From Physcomitrium patens (Eukaryota > Streptophyta > Bryopsida > Funariales > Funariaceae), in contig NC_037258.1 of the NCBI RefSeq assembly GCF_000002425.4, forward strand, positions 5,822,052-5,886,051: DNA of 64,000 bases, read 5' to 3'. The notes below the pieces were generated by a model that saw only the letters and a list, made by a program, of their open reading frames with translations, was not told where the DNA came from and did no database searches. Numbering within the stretch: the first letter of the stretch is position 1; each line of letters begins with the position of its first letter. This document shows, piece by piece, positions 9,858-23,100 of the stretch. The translations under genes were made by a program, and so were the position numbers.

Positions 9858-10500
9858 AATAGTTATTTTAGTTTAATATTATACTATCTTTGAGTGATTT
9901 TTTAATCTTTTTAAGTGACACAAGAGTTTATTGGATTTTTAATTCTTTGAAATTCATATCCTTGATAATTTGATAAGAGTTCTAATTCATTGTTCTTGTT
10001 TTGTTTTAGAAGTGAGTGGATTATATCACTTCTATTATTATATTTTGAAAGGTTTAGACTACATATCTTTAAATTAATTTTTAGTTTTTTAATATTAAAT
10101 TTTTTTTAAAAATAAACTATCTCTCTTTATAGAAATTTTTATTTGATATTATAAGTTACAAATTAACTTCCTTTAATATGACTTGTGAGTTTATTTGAGT
10201 TGTCTTTAAAAGGAAAAATTATAGATGATACTCATAGCAGAAGTAAGAATAGATTTGTAACTATTATAGATCTTCATAAGCTTGTCAACATTGTTAGGCT
10301 CAAAATTTCACATATTTTCAACATGAACTATAGATGTATTATTTCTATGCCTATAGAAGAAGTCAACAATGAAATTCAAAGTCTATGCCAAAAAGTTGTG
10401 CAATTGAAAAAAAACAAGTAGATCAAATTTAGAATTAAATACAAAAAAATACTATTTTTATAAATATAAAAGAGACAATGATAAATATGCTAAAAAATAT
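9858..10500 (+). pseudogene. LTR end, leader and gag N-terminus of copy D
   Basis: After the AATAG duplicate, the LTR of copy D continues to a decayed end near 9966. A leader and an open stretch (10185-10421, about 78 codons) follow. That stretch contains SRSKNRFVTI and aligns with the matching part of copy E (32110-32340, SENRFVTI). Element A has no counterpart: its leader runs straight into gag. The D/E subfamily therefore has, or had, a longer Gag N-terminus. The piece ends where minus-strand copy C begins. Confidence 0.55.
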
Positions 10501-10509
10501 CTACTTACC

Positions 10510-10827
10510 ATCTATGTGGCAATATTCTACAGGACTTTCAAAAACGTATTGACTTTGCATGACACGTATCTTGACTTGCAAGATAAGCTTTTTATATGGA
10601 TGCCACATAGTTAGCTTGTTTTGCAAGCTACCAATACATGTGACACATAGATAGCTTGTTGACCAAGTTTCTAACCTATCAATCAGCTACAAATATATGT
10701 AAAGTCAAAACAATGTCTATAAAGCTTCTAGATAGCTTTTCTAGAAGATATTATTAATCTATTTTTACCTAATTCTACCTATTAATATTACTTAAATAAT
10801 GATTATGGTAGATATATATCCATGACA
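10510..10827 (-). repeat. truncated 3' LTR of copy C
   Basis: The first ~318 bp of an LTR on the minus strand (TGTCATGGATATATATC inward from 10827). It matches the element A LTR as far as the ...GCCACATAGAT block and then ends. The TATA box and R-U5 are missing. Confidence 0.7.
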
Positions 10828-13800
10828 TTATCTCCTCTTCTAAAGACAAGTTCCACAAGGAGCGATGATCATATGTTAAAGAAGTCTAAGATATGGCAAA
10901 TAGTATTTGTTACGTGTTTTGATCTTTGTTTCCTTTGAAGATAGTTGATAGGTCTTTTCAACCATAAATAATATCTCACTTCAAGGTGAAAAGACCACCC
11001 TGTGATTTGATCATTGTTAAAACCTTGATAACTTCCTTCAAACAAAATATTTGTAATACCATCAAGAGTTGTGCCTACTTCTAATAAAATCACCAAATAT
11101 TAAGAATCTTTTCCTAGGTTGTGATACAAAACACGCTATATCTCACCATCTATTTGATGAAGAATATGTCGTTCTTAAAGGTCTTTATCTCTATTACATC
11201 ATTTTGAAGGCTATGATAATTGCAATGTCTCATCTAGTTTGTCAGTAAATGATAGCTCTTAAGTTGAATGTACTAGCTATTGGTTTTCCATCTCTCCTTG
11301 ATGCCACAATTATATAGAAACTACAAACAAAGTTAAAAAGTAGAATGCAAACTTTTTTGAATTATGTTTCTTTTATAGCAAAAATCTGATATCTTTCATC
11401 TTAATTTTGATGGATGTCATTAGTAAAAAGCCTCCATTGTCTTTGTTTTATTTACAAGATGCTTTGCTCGCTTCCATGTACATTCACTAATATCATATCG
11501 ACATAAATGGATAAGATATTTCAACTTATTTTGGTGCTGCTTTTAGTTTAGAACTTCTTCCACTTCAAACTCTTTATTATTGTCTATTTCTGTAGAAAGA
11601 GGTGGGACTTCTCTTCTTTTTGGTATATTCACACTCTTATATGGTTTAAGAAGTGACATGTGGAATACAAGATAGATTTTTATTGACTTTGGTAGATGTA
11701 ATCGATAATCAATTGGATTGATTTGTCCACAAATAGAAAAAGGTCCAAGCTTGCAACAATCCAACTTATCATAAGGATGAGTAATCTTGATATTATGATG
11801 AAGTAACTATACTTTCTCACTTACATTAAATTGTGGTTGTTCCTTTCAATGAGTATCCAAGTTGGTCTTTTGTCATTCTTGAGCTTCTTTTAATTGCACC
11901 TTTATTATTACATATAGCTTTGACAAACTATTTGCCAAACTTTTTACTGTAGGATTATCAACTTTTGAAAACTCAAAAATATCAAGTTATAGATAATAAA
12001 CATGATTGACAAAGAAAGGTGTTTGTTACGTAGAAAAATGCATCATATTATTACAAGCAATCTTTGCCAATGGTATGAGGGACTTCCAATCTTCTTGTTG
12101 ATAATTGACTGTATACCTTAAGTATTGCTCCAAAACTTAGTTACATATTCTATCTATCTATCAATTTGAGAATAAAAGGCCAAAGAAAGATTTATGTCTA
12201 TCTTTAGAATCTTAAAAAGGAATCTTTAAAATCTTGATACAAATTGAATCTCCCTATCCAATATAATATCTTTTCATGACATATGATATCGATAGATATT
12301 ACTAAGAAAAAACTTAAATTTTTTTCACCTATGATAGATTTTGTGTATAGTACAAAATGTGTCATTTTGGTAAAGCGATCTACTATCACAAATATAAAAT
12401 TGCACAAATTTAAGACTAAAATATTTAATAAAATCCATAGGAATAAAAAACCATAGTTGTTTTGAAATAGGTAATGACTAAAGAAGTCCATAAGGTCAAT
12501 GCTGAAGAGTTTTTGACCTTGAACACATGTCACATGATTGAATAAAGTCTTTTACAACCTTTCACATTTGCAACCACAAAAAATCTTTAGATATTAGCTC
12601 CAAAATCTTGTTGTATTCAAAATGTCCTATTGCTAGAAAGTTGTAATGTACTTAAAGAACATGTAAATGTATTTTTTTTTTAACATATATGCGTCATTCA
12701 AAATAAAGTAGGTTATTTTTGAACTCAAACTTGGAAGTATCACGTGACTTAAAAGAAGTATTCTTGATATCATAAACAAGAAGATCAGAGGATATATTTG
12801 ATTGAATTTTCTTGAGAAAAGTTGAATCAACAATCAATGTTGATTTTAGTGCTCAAAGATGAAATTATTTTGGCATCAATAAAATTGTCTTTTGTTGATC
12901 AAAAGTTGCATCTTCTTCTTCATGTACAAGATAAGACTATCTAGAAAGGACATTGGACAAAGCTTATTATTTTCTTGGCCGATCAGTGATATTGAATTCA
13001 AATCTTGACAAAAACATGTTCCAATGAGCCTGACAATGATTCAAAATATATGCTAATATGAAATACTTGAGATTTTTGTGATCCATATATACAGTGACTA
13101 GATTAAAAGTGCTTTCTAGATAATAACATCATTCTTAAAAAGAATCCGTAATTGCAAGAAGTTCTTTGTTGTAGATCTTATAGTTAATCTTGGTTGCTAA
13201 AAATTTCTTAGAATAGAAAGCTATTAGGTGGAGCTTATCATCTTCTCCTATTTGTGAAAAAACAGGATCAATAGCAAAATTTGATGCATTTGTTTTCATA
13301 AAAAATACCTTTGAAAAGTCAACATGATATAAGATTAGTATAGAAATAAATGCTGACTTCAAGGCTTCAAAAGATGCTTCAACTTCTTTACTCCAATTAA
13401 CTTTGTCTTTGTATGTAAGACGTATAAGAAGAGTTGCAACTTGAGAAAAATTCTTGATGAAGATTCGATGTAATTAGCAAAGCCCAAAAAGCATTGGACA
13501 TCTCTTACTATTCTTGAAATCTTTTAATTTATAATAATTTGAATTTTTTTTGGATCCATGATAAGTCTTTCGTTGAAAATGATATATCCTAAGCAATCAA
13601 CTTGAATAGTGTGGAATACACACTTTTTCAACTTGGTATGCAATCTTACATCTCTAAGTTTTTGTAAGAGATGATGAACATGAACTTCATACTCTTTTGT
13701 ATTCTTAGAATAGATTAAAATATTATCTAAGTATAAAACAACAAAATCATCTAGAAATTCACAAAAAACATCATTCATAAGATGTTGAAAAGTACATGGT

Positions 13801-14866
13801 ATATTTGTGAGTCCAAAAGACATGACATTATATTCAAAGTATCCATATCTTGTTCAAAATGTAGTCTTTTATTCATCTCTTTGTTTAATGCAAACCAAAT
13901 TGTACTTGCTTCGTAGATCTATTTTTGTATAGATCTTAGTTTGATTTAATTGATCAAGAAATCTACATATCAAGGATAAAGGATATCTATTCTTGATGGT
14001 AATCTTGTTGAGTCCTTGATAATCTATACACATTCACATTGATCTATCTTTTAACTTCACAAATAAGATAGGAGCTCCAGCAAGAGATTTTAAATGATGT
14101 ATGAAATTCTTAGCCAAGTTCTCACTAATGTACTTCTTAAGTTCAATCAACTTATTTTATAATAAATTATAAATTAGACCAAATGGTTGCTAACTTCTTT
14201 CTTTAAGATCAATTGAGTAATCATATGGATGATACTCTAAAAGAATATTTACATTCTTCTTTTCAAAAATATGTTAAAAATCTTGATATTATCTTAGAAT
14301 GATACTTAAAGTCTTTTTATCATTAAAAATAGGTGTGGTATAAATAATAAAAGATGATATTTCTTTTGCAGCATGTAAAAAAGCTTTTGTACTTATAAAT
14401 ATAGGTTTGGCTATATTAGACTTATGGCTTACTAAAAAAAATTAATAGTACTTTGACAAAAGTCAAGTTTATGAGAAATTTAATCTATCAGAGGATTATA
14501 CTTTTCTAGCCATGATAAACCTAAAATGACTAAATTAGAGAGAGACCTAATTATGTTAAAAATTACGTAACTATTATGACCATTTATTGCTACATCTATA
14601 GGAAGTATTTTGTGAGTAATATCTCCAAAAGATAATAAACGGCCATCTATGACTTCTACATGTACAAATTTAGTTTTTTGTATTAACGATATTCTATGGC
14701 TTTTAACAAATTCTTCATCTAAAAAATATACCAAGAACCCTATTAATTTAAAAGATTGTAATCCACAACTTCTAATATATTTATGTCCTATTAAAAAGAA
14801 ATGAATAATCTACTCTTTATCAAGAGAAGATAAAGTTCTAATATTATAATTATATTATTATCAATT

Positions 14867-15415
14867 TGTCAAGGACATGAATTAAAAGAAGATGCATTAA
14901 TTTGGAAAATTTGTGTAAAAAAAAAGTAAAAAAATAAAAATAAAGAAGTATGTATATTGAAACGAAACTAGAATGACTATTGCCAAAAGACAAAGAAACT
15001 AGAGACTCTTGAATTTAGGCTAGAAGCAAGAAAGGAGTTGATAAGAGTGAAGAAGGCTTCACTCTTGCCTCTATATATACTATCTACTTAGGATCTATGT
15101 GGCGACGATCTATAAGACCTTCAAAAACATATTGATTTTGCATGACACGTATCTTGACTTGTAAGGCAAGTTTTCTATATGGATACGATATAGTTAGCTT
15201 ATTCAACAAGTTACCAATACATGTAACACATGAATAGCTTGTTGACCAAGTTTCTAACCTATCAATCAACTACAAATATATGTAAAGTCAAAACAACATT
15301 TAGAAAGCTTCTAAAAAGTTTCTCTATAAGATATTATGAAATTAATTTATATTTACTTAATTCTACTTATTCATATTATTTAGGTAACAATTATAATACA
15401 TATATATCTGTGACA
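14867..15415 (-). repeat. 5' LTR of copy C
   Basis: 549 bp, the reverse-complement homologue of the element A LTR. It retains the TATA block (reads GAGTGAAGC...CTCTATATATAC on this strand, around 15057-15085). The right boundary TGACA is at 15411-15415, after which copy D gag resumes. Confidence 0.8.
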
Positions 15416-18330
15416 CAATGCCAAAAGTAGACTTATTAAAATAATTTATTATTTAAGCAATTATATGCAATAATCAACATTTAGAAAGACACCAAGAAAA
15501 AAGATTTGATTGAAGAGGTACAAATCAAGTCATGGCAACAACTTTTAAGTTTGTAGAAGCTTATTTATTAAGTCAAGAACCTATAAAAATTGACACAATA
15601 CATTTAAAATTTCTTATTAAACAAGAAAAGACTTTATGTCATTATAAAGGATTGCCTTTATATTGTAAAAAATTTAAAGATATTACTCAATATTATCCAA
15701 AAAAACAACGTAATCACAAAATAAGAAGTATTATTGCCAAAGAAGATGATGTGTTGAAAAATGAATTTTTCTTGCTACAATAGGAATTATGAGGTTGAAA
15801 TCTCATACATCTAGTAAAGGTCCTATTTTCTTCTCAAATCCTTTATCTTATTTTACAATAGAAGTTTGTTTAGAATAAAAAAAATTACAAATTCTTTGCA
15901 TTATTAGATTCAAAAGTATTATCATGCTTTATAGATAAAGACTTTGTTAAAAAATAAGAAATATCTTTAATTAGAAAAAATAAACTTGTGCATATAGAAA
16001 TTATAGATGATTATTTATTATCTTTTAGAAATATTACTTATAAAATATTTCCTTTAGATGTAACAACTAAAAGTTATTATAGCTTAGTAATATTTAATGT
16101 AATTAGATTTCCTTCTAATTTAATTATTTTAGGATTATCATGGCTATAATAATATAACCTTTGAATAAATTGGATTTCTTATAACCTTTATTTTTTTCAC
16201 AGTTTAGCCTAAGATTTTGTTAGTCAAATAAAAATCCATAAGTTTAATATATCCAAACTCTGATTCATAGGTACAAGAGTTTTCATGCATGCTACAAAAG
16301 AAGGATCAATTTTTGTTATATAAACAACATTTATTTTCAATAAAAAAAAAATTCAAGTGATATTTTAAGTTAGTACCAAGATTATCAAGACATTTTTTAG
16401 AAGAAAAATGCACATATTCTTTCAAAGTATTATCCTTATGATTATTTTATCAATCTTTAAGAAAGCATTTAACTTTTATTTGGACCAATCTAAAGCTTAT
16501 CAAAAAATAAATTGGCTATACTTAAGGAATATATTGACAAGAATTTGGTTAAAAATTTCATATGCCATTCTAAATCTTTAATAGAAGCTCTTATTTTATT
16601 TGTGAAGTAAAAAAATGAATCTTTGTAAATGTGTGTGATCATTAAAGATTCAATAAGATCACCATCAAAAATAAGTATCTTCTATCTTTGATTTTAAGAC
16701 TTCTTGATCAACTTAATTAAACAAAGATCTATATAAAAATAGATCTACAAAGAACAAACAATCTAATACACATCAAAAATAAGATGAATGAAAGATTACA
16801 TTTTGAACTAAGTAAGGAAATTTTCAATATAATGTCATGCTTTTTGAATTTACAAATACACCAATTATTTTTCATCATTTAATGAATATTTTTTTTTTTT
16901 AGAGTTTCTTGATGACTTTATCATTTTTTATTTAAATAATATCTTAATTTATTCTAAGAACACTTTATATTTGTCATGTGTTATAAAAATTAAGAGATGT
17001 ACAACTATATATCAAGATAAAGAAGTGTATATTTTACACTATTCAAATTAAATTTTTAAGATATATTATTTTAAAGAATATACTTATAATAGATCTTAAG
17101 AAGGTTTAAGCTATCATGGATTTAAAGATCTCAAAAACAATCAGAAATGTATAATTTTTTTGAAATTTGATAATTATTACCAAATCTTCATCAATTTTTT
17201 TTTTCAAATTGCAGCTTCTCTTATATGTTTAATCTATAAAGAAAAACTTGAGAATAGCAAAGAAGTCAAAACATCATTTGTGGCCTTAAAGACAACATTT
17301 ATTTTTGTACTAATCTTATTTCAAGTTAACTTTTTTAAGGTATTTTTTATGAAAATAGATGCATCAAACTTTACTATTATTAGAATGTTATTACAAATAG
17401 AAGTACATGATAAGTTCTATCCAATGAATTATATTCTAATAAATTTTTAGGAATTGATATCAACAACAAAAACCACAACTAAGAACTTACTGCAATCATG
17501 GATATATTTTAAGAATGGCGTCATTATTTAAAAAGAACTTTTAATCCAATCATTTTATATATGAATTGTAAGAACCTCAAGTATTTTATGTCTACATGTA
17601 TTTTGAATTGTTGCCAAGTCCATTAGATCATGTGTTTATCAAGATCACTCATTAATCCAAAAAATCAACAAGATTTGTCAATCATTCCTATCTTATACCA
17701 AAAAAAAAGAGATGCAACTTTTTATCAATAAAAAATAATTCTCTTCTAGCTAGAGTATTTTCATCTTCAAGTAATTAAATCAATATTAATTGTTAATTCA
17801 ACATTTTTCAACCAAATTTAATTTAATATGTCTTATGATCTTTTTATTGATGATATTAAAAATAATTCTTTTAAGTTTTATGGTACTTTTAGGTTCAAGT
17901 TTAAGTTCAAGAATAATCTATATTATTTCAAATGACAATTATATATTCCAAAAGGTAAAGTATGATTATGTATTTTTTAAGCTTGTCACAACTTCTTAAG
18001 AATTGAACATTTTGGATACAACAAGACTTTAAAACTAATATCCAAAGATTTTGGTGGCCACAAATATGGAGGGCAATCAAAAATCTTTTTACAATCATAT
18101 GATGTTTATTCAAGATAAAAAATTCCTTATAATCGCCCTTATGCACTTCTTTAGCTATTACTTATTCTAAAAAAATCATGGTCTTCTATTTCTATGGATT
18201 TATCATGGATCTTCTAATCTCAAATTCTTATGATTCTATATTTGTAATAGTAGATTGTTGTATCAAGATGGAATATTTTCTAATATGTACAAAATTTATC
18301 ACAAGTGAAGAAACAACTAAGTTTTTATAA
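15416..18330 (+). pseudogene. gag-pol remnant of copy D
   Basis: Plus-strand continuation of copy D. The piece 15532-15783 keeps the decayed zinc-knuckle region and the gag stop TAG at 15781-15783, in the same place relative to pol as in element A. Protease, RT and RNase H (17160-17450 region) and integrase N-terminal parts follow, all broken. It ends within integrase near 18330. Confidence 0.75.
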
Positions 18331-18450
18331 AATAAAATAAAATAAAATCTCTAGTTATATACATCACAAATATATATATTAAATGATCTAAGTATTGATT
18401 GTGATTAAATAAAATAAAATAAAATAAAATCTCTAATTATATACAAATAA
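18326..18450. repeat. AAATA repeats with a duplicated flank
   Basis: Two blocks of (AAATA)n, near 18328-18350 and 18406-18431, are each followed by ATCTCTA(G/A)TTATATACA. This is a local tandem duplication marking the broken end of copy D. Confidence 0.6.
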
Positions 18451-21440
18451 ACAAATAAAAAAAACAAATATGTGTTTTTTTATTATGATTAGATCAGTTT
18501 TAGAAAAGTTACATAAATATAAAAGTGTTAAGCATATGATTTGGACCATGGAGAGGTAAGGAAGAAAAAAAAAACATTGAAGTTGAAAAAAAGAACATCA
18601 TATACACTGTCCAATGTTTTGATATTCTGTTCACATCAATGTCACCATGATTTTGTAACCACAGACTTACTCAATTGGTCTCCATATTACACTGTCCAGA
18701 AACAAGTGAAGTAAAACTCCTGAGTGGGATATCCAGATTTCAACTTACATTGGATGGATTTAGAACTATTATTTAGAACTGTGCTGCTTTAGCCAAGTAT
18801 ATGTCTATCCACCCTGTCAGATTCAGCTTCTCTGTAGATTGCATGCTATACAATGCCAGCATTTCATTAATCCAGTTGGTTCCCACCCGATTGCAGAATT
18901 GACAGGAGCACGAGAAACTACACAATCCTTCATAGCCGCCTGATCATGGCTGTATTCAAGCAAAGAAACAAGCTCATATGACCACACATTCTATCTCATA
19001 ATACATGAAGTTAGTATCATTTATCAAGCACATTGCTTGAGTAGAAAACGTGACCACTGCAATATAAATGAAGAAAGACATGCAAAGATTTAAATCCAGT
19101 CAGTAAAATGAAAGTAGCAAGAAACTGCACATTCAAGGTTGATTTCAACCCAACATGCAAGCAAAGCTCATCTAGCATGTAAGTAAAGTAAAACTTCCAC
19201 ACCCAACCCGTTCCAGACTCACAATACGACAATCCTTTAATACAAAAATTAAAAAAACTCCTATGATATGCATCATGAGCATCAGCAAAGGTGAATAACC
19301 CACATCCACTCGAGTGTTTGTTTATTTATTTATTTATCTACTTTGACACAAATCCACTTCAGTTTTCAGCTTTATAGAACGAATCTTATTTAGGGTGAAT
19401 GATGCAAATCAGACAGGTAACCTTAAGGTAGATAAACCTGAGCGACCTTCTTTCCTGGCGAACCTGGGACATCCATGTAATCTTGTCTGGAAACCAGAGA
19501 CTACTGAATAAGACAACGTTTTGAGATACGACACACACCCAAAATTTTAATAAAACATCACTGACAAAGTTCATCCAAGTACATACATCATCAAAGCATC
19601 CATGCAGGAGCATAAACACATCAACTACAGTGAAAAGAATCAACAGAAATTGAAAGCTTACTGAATCTTGCGAGAGAGCTGATAAACTCCTGTTGTACAC
19701 ATTGCAACATTGACACAGAACAAGTTCCAGTTTTTCTGAAGGTCCCGAACCACATAGAAACAAATGAACACTGAATTTTCGACCATTATCACACTGACTT
19801 CTTTTGATTTATTTTTAAGCATCTAGACGACCTAATCTCTACGTACTTCTTGTGCAAGACAGCACAACCATCACATGAAGTAAAACTTGTGGTATCTGAG
19901 AAAGTTCATGCGCTCGTCAGGAAATTAAAAATCAGCATGCTAAGAAAATGCCACAAACAGAAGGACATAAGGAGAAACAAACAAACCGGAACAATAACCA
20001 TGCTGTATCGGGACCAAATCAAGCCAGAGGCTGCTACAGCTGCAGAACACGTGAAGGTACACATATCATTTAGTATGTAAGACCGCAGTAAATCCTTATA
20101 TTCCTGACAATCTTCGGTTTATAAATTTGAAGGGTGTATTATCATTGTTAATATTAGTACAACATTTCAAGAACGTTCCAACGAGCGTGTTCCAGACAGG
20201 GTATCACAAATGCAGGACGAAAGTGGGGAGCACAAAGCTGCAAAGAAGTTCAAGTTTACCGATCTGTTGCGGATATGAAATCGCTTCAGGTGGCATTGAA
20301 AAATCAGAAACGTTCGCTATAGAGATGCCCCATTTAAATGTTGGTGCCCAGAAATGAACTGCAAACCACGAGCAGAAGCAAAGACAGGACATCGCAATCT
20401 CTTGCTTAGTTTAGAACGCATGTTATTCAAAAGAATGTCGGTAGCAGGATCAAGCCGAGAATCCGATGCTAAAAATACAGAAAGGCAATAGAAGAAGAAT
20501 CGAGGCACACAATCACCCCCTGTCTCACTAAGCTTCACGACTCAAATAAAGCTCATAGAGACCTAAACCCACCATACATGCCCTCACAGTGACTGAAGAG
20601 AATCAGTATCCAATTCACTAATAAAACAGCTACTTATCATGCTTCACCAAATCTAGCTAAAATTTAATTGAGGCATCCTATATTCATAATCCAATACCAC
20701 TGCTAATGTTTGCAACAACTCCAGCTTATCATCAGCATATGACATCGTACCCAAACACCCGTTTACTTGAAAATCGCATACAAATGTCTACGACCATAAT
20801 AGCGGAGTTACAACCAACTCCTGGTATTTTCACTCATCCCCAACGAACGGGCAAGTAGAACCGCGCGTGTAGGAAAATTGGCACAAACAAGAGAGACACA
20901 ACAAGGTTGAAGCGATCAATCTTCTACTCACTGGTTTTAGGGCCGGTAGGGTGGTTCCAGAGCGCAGAAACTTTGAAGGCCATGAGAATGGACCAAAATA
21001 AATGAAACAACAAAACAAATCAAATCAAATTACCAAAAACCCAAAAACAGCTAGTGCAGTCGGCTACATGCACATCCCCACAACAACCCTAAGGAAGTTT
21101 GAACTGAACTTGCAGGAACGAAAACAACCATCACGTAACTAACAGTTCAGAATGACTCTCAAGCTTCCTTCAACAACTCCAACCCAAACCAGCGAATAGA
21201 AACTCTTCCATCCCTGCATTTCATCCGCCTGTTCCATCTTATGAAACTCCACATTCCAGGTCACATGCACCCACACAGCAATTGGGTCCCTCTCAAAATC
21301 TGCCTCCCTCCCTCGTGGTGATCCTCCGTCGAGCTCCGCTCCGAAGCTTCAACCTCAAAGGGGAGCGGACCACACCAGCCTTCCAAACCCACTGCACGAA
21401 CCAGAAGAACCAGGAAAAGGGATGATGCTCACAGACCATG
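18451..21440. other. low-copy intergenic or non-coding transcribed DNA
   Basis: About 3 kb with more balanced composition than the flanking transposons. Both strands have only short frames (longest about 125 codons) without protein-like composition. I found no consistent exon chain. The stretch 21150-21440 is CT-rich on the plus strand and could be a leader of a minus-strand transcript. No tRNA, rRNA or clear microRNA precursor was seen. Confidence 0.35.
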
Positions 21441-21444
21441 GATA

Positions 21445-22002
21445 ATGGGCATTAATAAATGTGAGGATGCGACACAAAGCTTCAGAGCTCTATGGTGGTC
21501 GCAGCAGGGAGTGTGTTTGTGTGCATCTTCTGCCTCAACATTGTGCTGGGCTGATTCCTGCAGGCTACTAAAGTGGGAGCTGGGTCCAAGGCTGTTAAAG
21601 GTGGCGTTGATGAGGGCCATGTTGGCATTGGAATCCCTTGCAAAGGATGCAATTTGTGCTTCTCATACACTCACAGAGAGAGAGAGACCATGGAATTTGA
21701 AGCATGCAGCAGCTTTATCAGGAGTTTCTACCAGGATTTTATCAGCAAATGAATCTTATCAGAAGTTCCTAGATGACCTTTTCCTCCTCTTATACTTCTG
21801 TTATTTTCTAGTGGTGGTGGTGGTTGTTTATCTCATCAGTATATGTCCATTTCTATCATGTGCATTGTGTTGTGAGCTTCTTTCTTTCGTTCTATTTTTT
21901 TTGTTTTTATTTTATTTTATTTGTCTTCATGTGTGTGAATGTTATATTTTCAGGCTTTTTGTGACTTGTTTGGGTTTGAGGGTTGATAATGTAGGCTTCT
22001 GA
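21445..22002 (+). CDS. hypothetical ORF, doubtful
   Basis: 185 codons from an ATG. The first half is unremarkable (MGINKCEDATQSFRALWWSQ...). The second half is a long Phe/Leu/Val/Cys-rich run produced by T-rich DNA that leads into AT-rich intergenic sequence. I do not recognise it. The hydrophobic part may be only base composition, and the opposite strand is open too. Treat it as a candidate transcript region, not an established gene. Confidence 0.15.
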   Translation: MGINKCEDATQSFRALWWSQQGVCLCASSASTLCWADSCRLLKWELGPRLLKVALMRAMLALESLAKDAICASHTLTERERPWNLKHAAALSGVSTRILSANESYQKFLDDLFLLLYFCYFLVVVVVVYLISICPFLSCALCCELLSFVLFFLFLFYFICLHVCECYIFRLFVTCLGLRVDNVGF

Positions 22003-23100
22003 TCTTTGGATTTACTATCTGGACGTCTATTTGAATGTTGAGTCGTGTTGTTGATTATTTGTTTCGTTTACATAATTATTATTTTGTGTAATTTTTTTAA
22101 TGATTTATTTAATATCATAATGTATGTGTTTATGTTAGCTTTGAGATTTGAGTGTCATTTGATGGATAATTCATTATTTCTTCTATTCAACATTTCTAAA
22201 TCATTTGTTTTAAAGGAATATATTTTCTTTAAAAATGTTAAAATAAAACTGAGTTTTAAATGGTTTATTTTAAATTTGGAATTCCTTTCATCATGTGTTT
22301 ATCGTAACTACTTGATTGTATTTTTTTACAAATTTGATTTGTCGATTTTATTTTCTTATTGAATGCTATACAATTTTTCTTTGAAGTGGCAGTATACCAA
22401 ATTAAGGAACCAATACATCAAAAAGTGAGGCATGTATGTATGTATGTATGTAAAATTCTTGAAAATTTATGATTATTTTTATAAACTGCTCAAGATCTTA
22501 TGGAAAATCAAAGCATCTTAGAAACAAGTCCATAATAACAAATATAATATGCATGTTTATGATTCTTGAAAATATGGTTAATGAAACCACCAAATTATAA
22601 AAATTATCATTTATTATATAAAAAAAAAATCAACTTGTTGTGCACATTTACATAATTAAAAATCATTGACTACTTCAATTCCAATGACTGTGTTTTAACA
22701 TTGTGCTAAATTTGAATTACACATTAAAGAAACAACATAAAATTTCTACTCACATTCAAGATGCAAGTATAGAATTGTTGTGGTACATGTTTTTTGAATG
22801 AATATATATATGTATATATATATATATAATTTCTGTACATTTATCACAAGTTTTTAATATACTAAGTATGTGCTCTTTTGTTTCTAGCTTTAACACTATC
22901 TATCTTGTAATAGACAAATTATTTTGGTTTGATACTTCTTATATCCTTGAACCAATGTTGTAACATGTACTGTTAAACCAACAATCACAAAATAAGCCAA
23001 ATAGACTTGTATCCCCATAAAATTTTGCAGAATATGTTTTAATTTCATTACAAAATGTTAATCCATTAGAACAATGATAACTGATTCCGCAGACATCCAT
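22003..23100. other. AT-rich intergenic DNA with simple repeats
   Basis: AT-rich stretch with a GTAT/ATGT tetranucleotide run (about 22433-22452) and a TA run (about 22802-22828). No gene or transposon signature is seen. Confidence 0.55.

Larger units (their letters stand above)
10510..15415 (-). mobile_element. decayed Ty3/gypsy copy C, inserted in copy D
   Basis: Minus-strand element. Its 5' LTR is 14867-15415 (plus-strand ends TGTCAAGG...TGACA). Its 3' LTR, 10510-10827, starts TGTCATGG on the minus strand but lacks the R-U5 half. Reading leftward from the 5' LTR come remnants of protease (14480-14734), RT (13524-13823), RNase H (13135-13362), integrase (12204-12533 with the metal-site context), the integrase tail (11543-11764) and orf3 (10869-11250). 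Stops and frameshifts are frequent and the sequence is much more AT-rich than A, so it is inactive. Most of gag and the left LTR end are deleted. Confidence 0.85.
3362..18330 (+). mobile_element. old Ty3/gypsy copy D, split by insertions A and C
   Basis: Decayed plus-strand element in three pieces. Piece 1 (3362-3504) is an LTR start, TGTCACATAAATAC, with an internal deletion, ending at ACCAATAG. Piece 2 (9858-about 10500) resumes at AATAGTTATTTTAG, passes the LTR end near 9966, the leader, and a gag N-terminal region. Piece 3 (15416-about 18330) resumes in gag, reaches the Zn knuckle and conserved gag stop (15783), then continues through protease, RT, RNase H and half of integrase with many stops and frameshifts. 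It breaks off in integrase at an AAATA repeat. Order and orientation match element A throughout, which supports one ancestral insertion. It cannot be functional. Confidence 0.75.

Noticed and set aside
19386..19763. 125-codon minus-strand frame
   Set aside because: Cys/Phe/Val-rich with no recognisable domain and no splice partner. Composition is explained by T-rich DNA.
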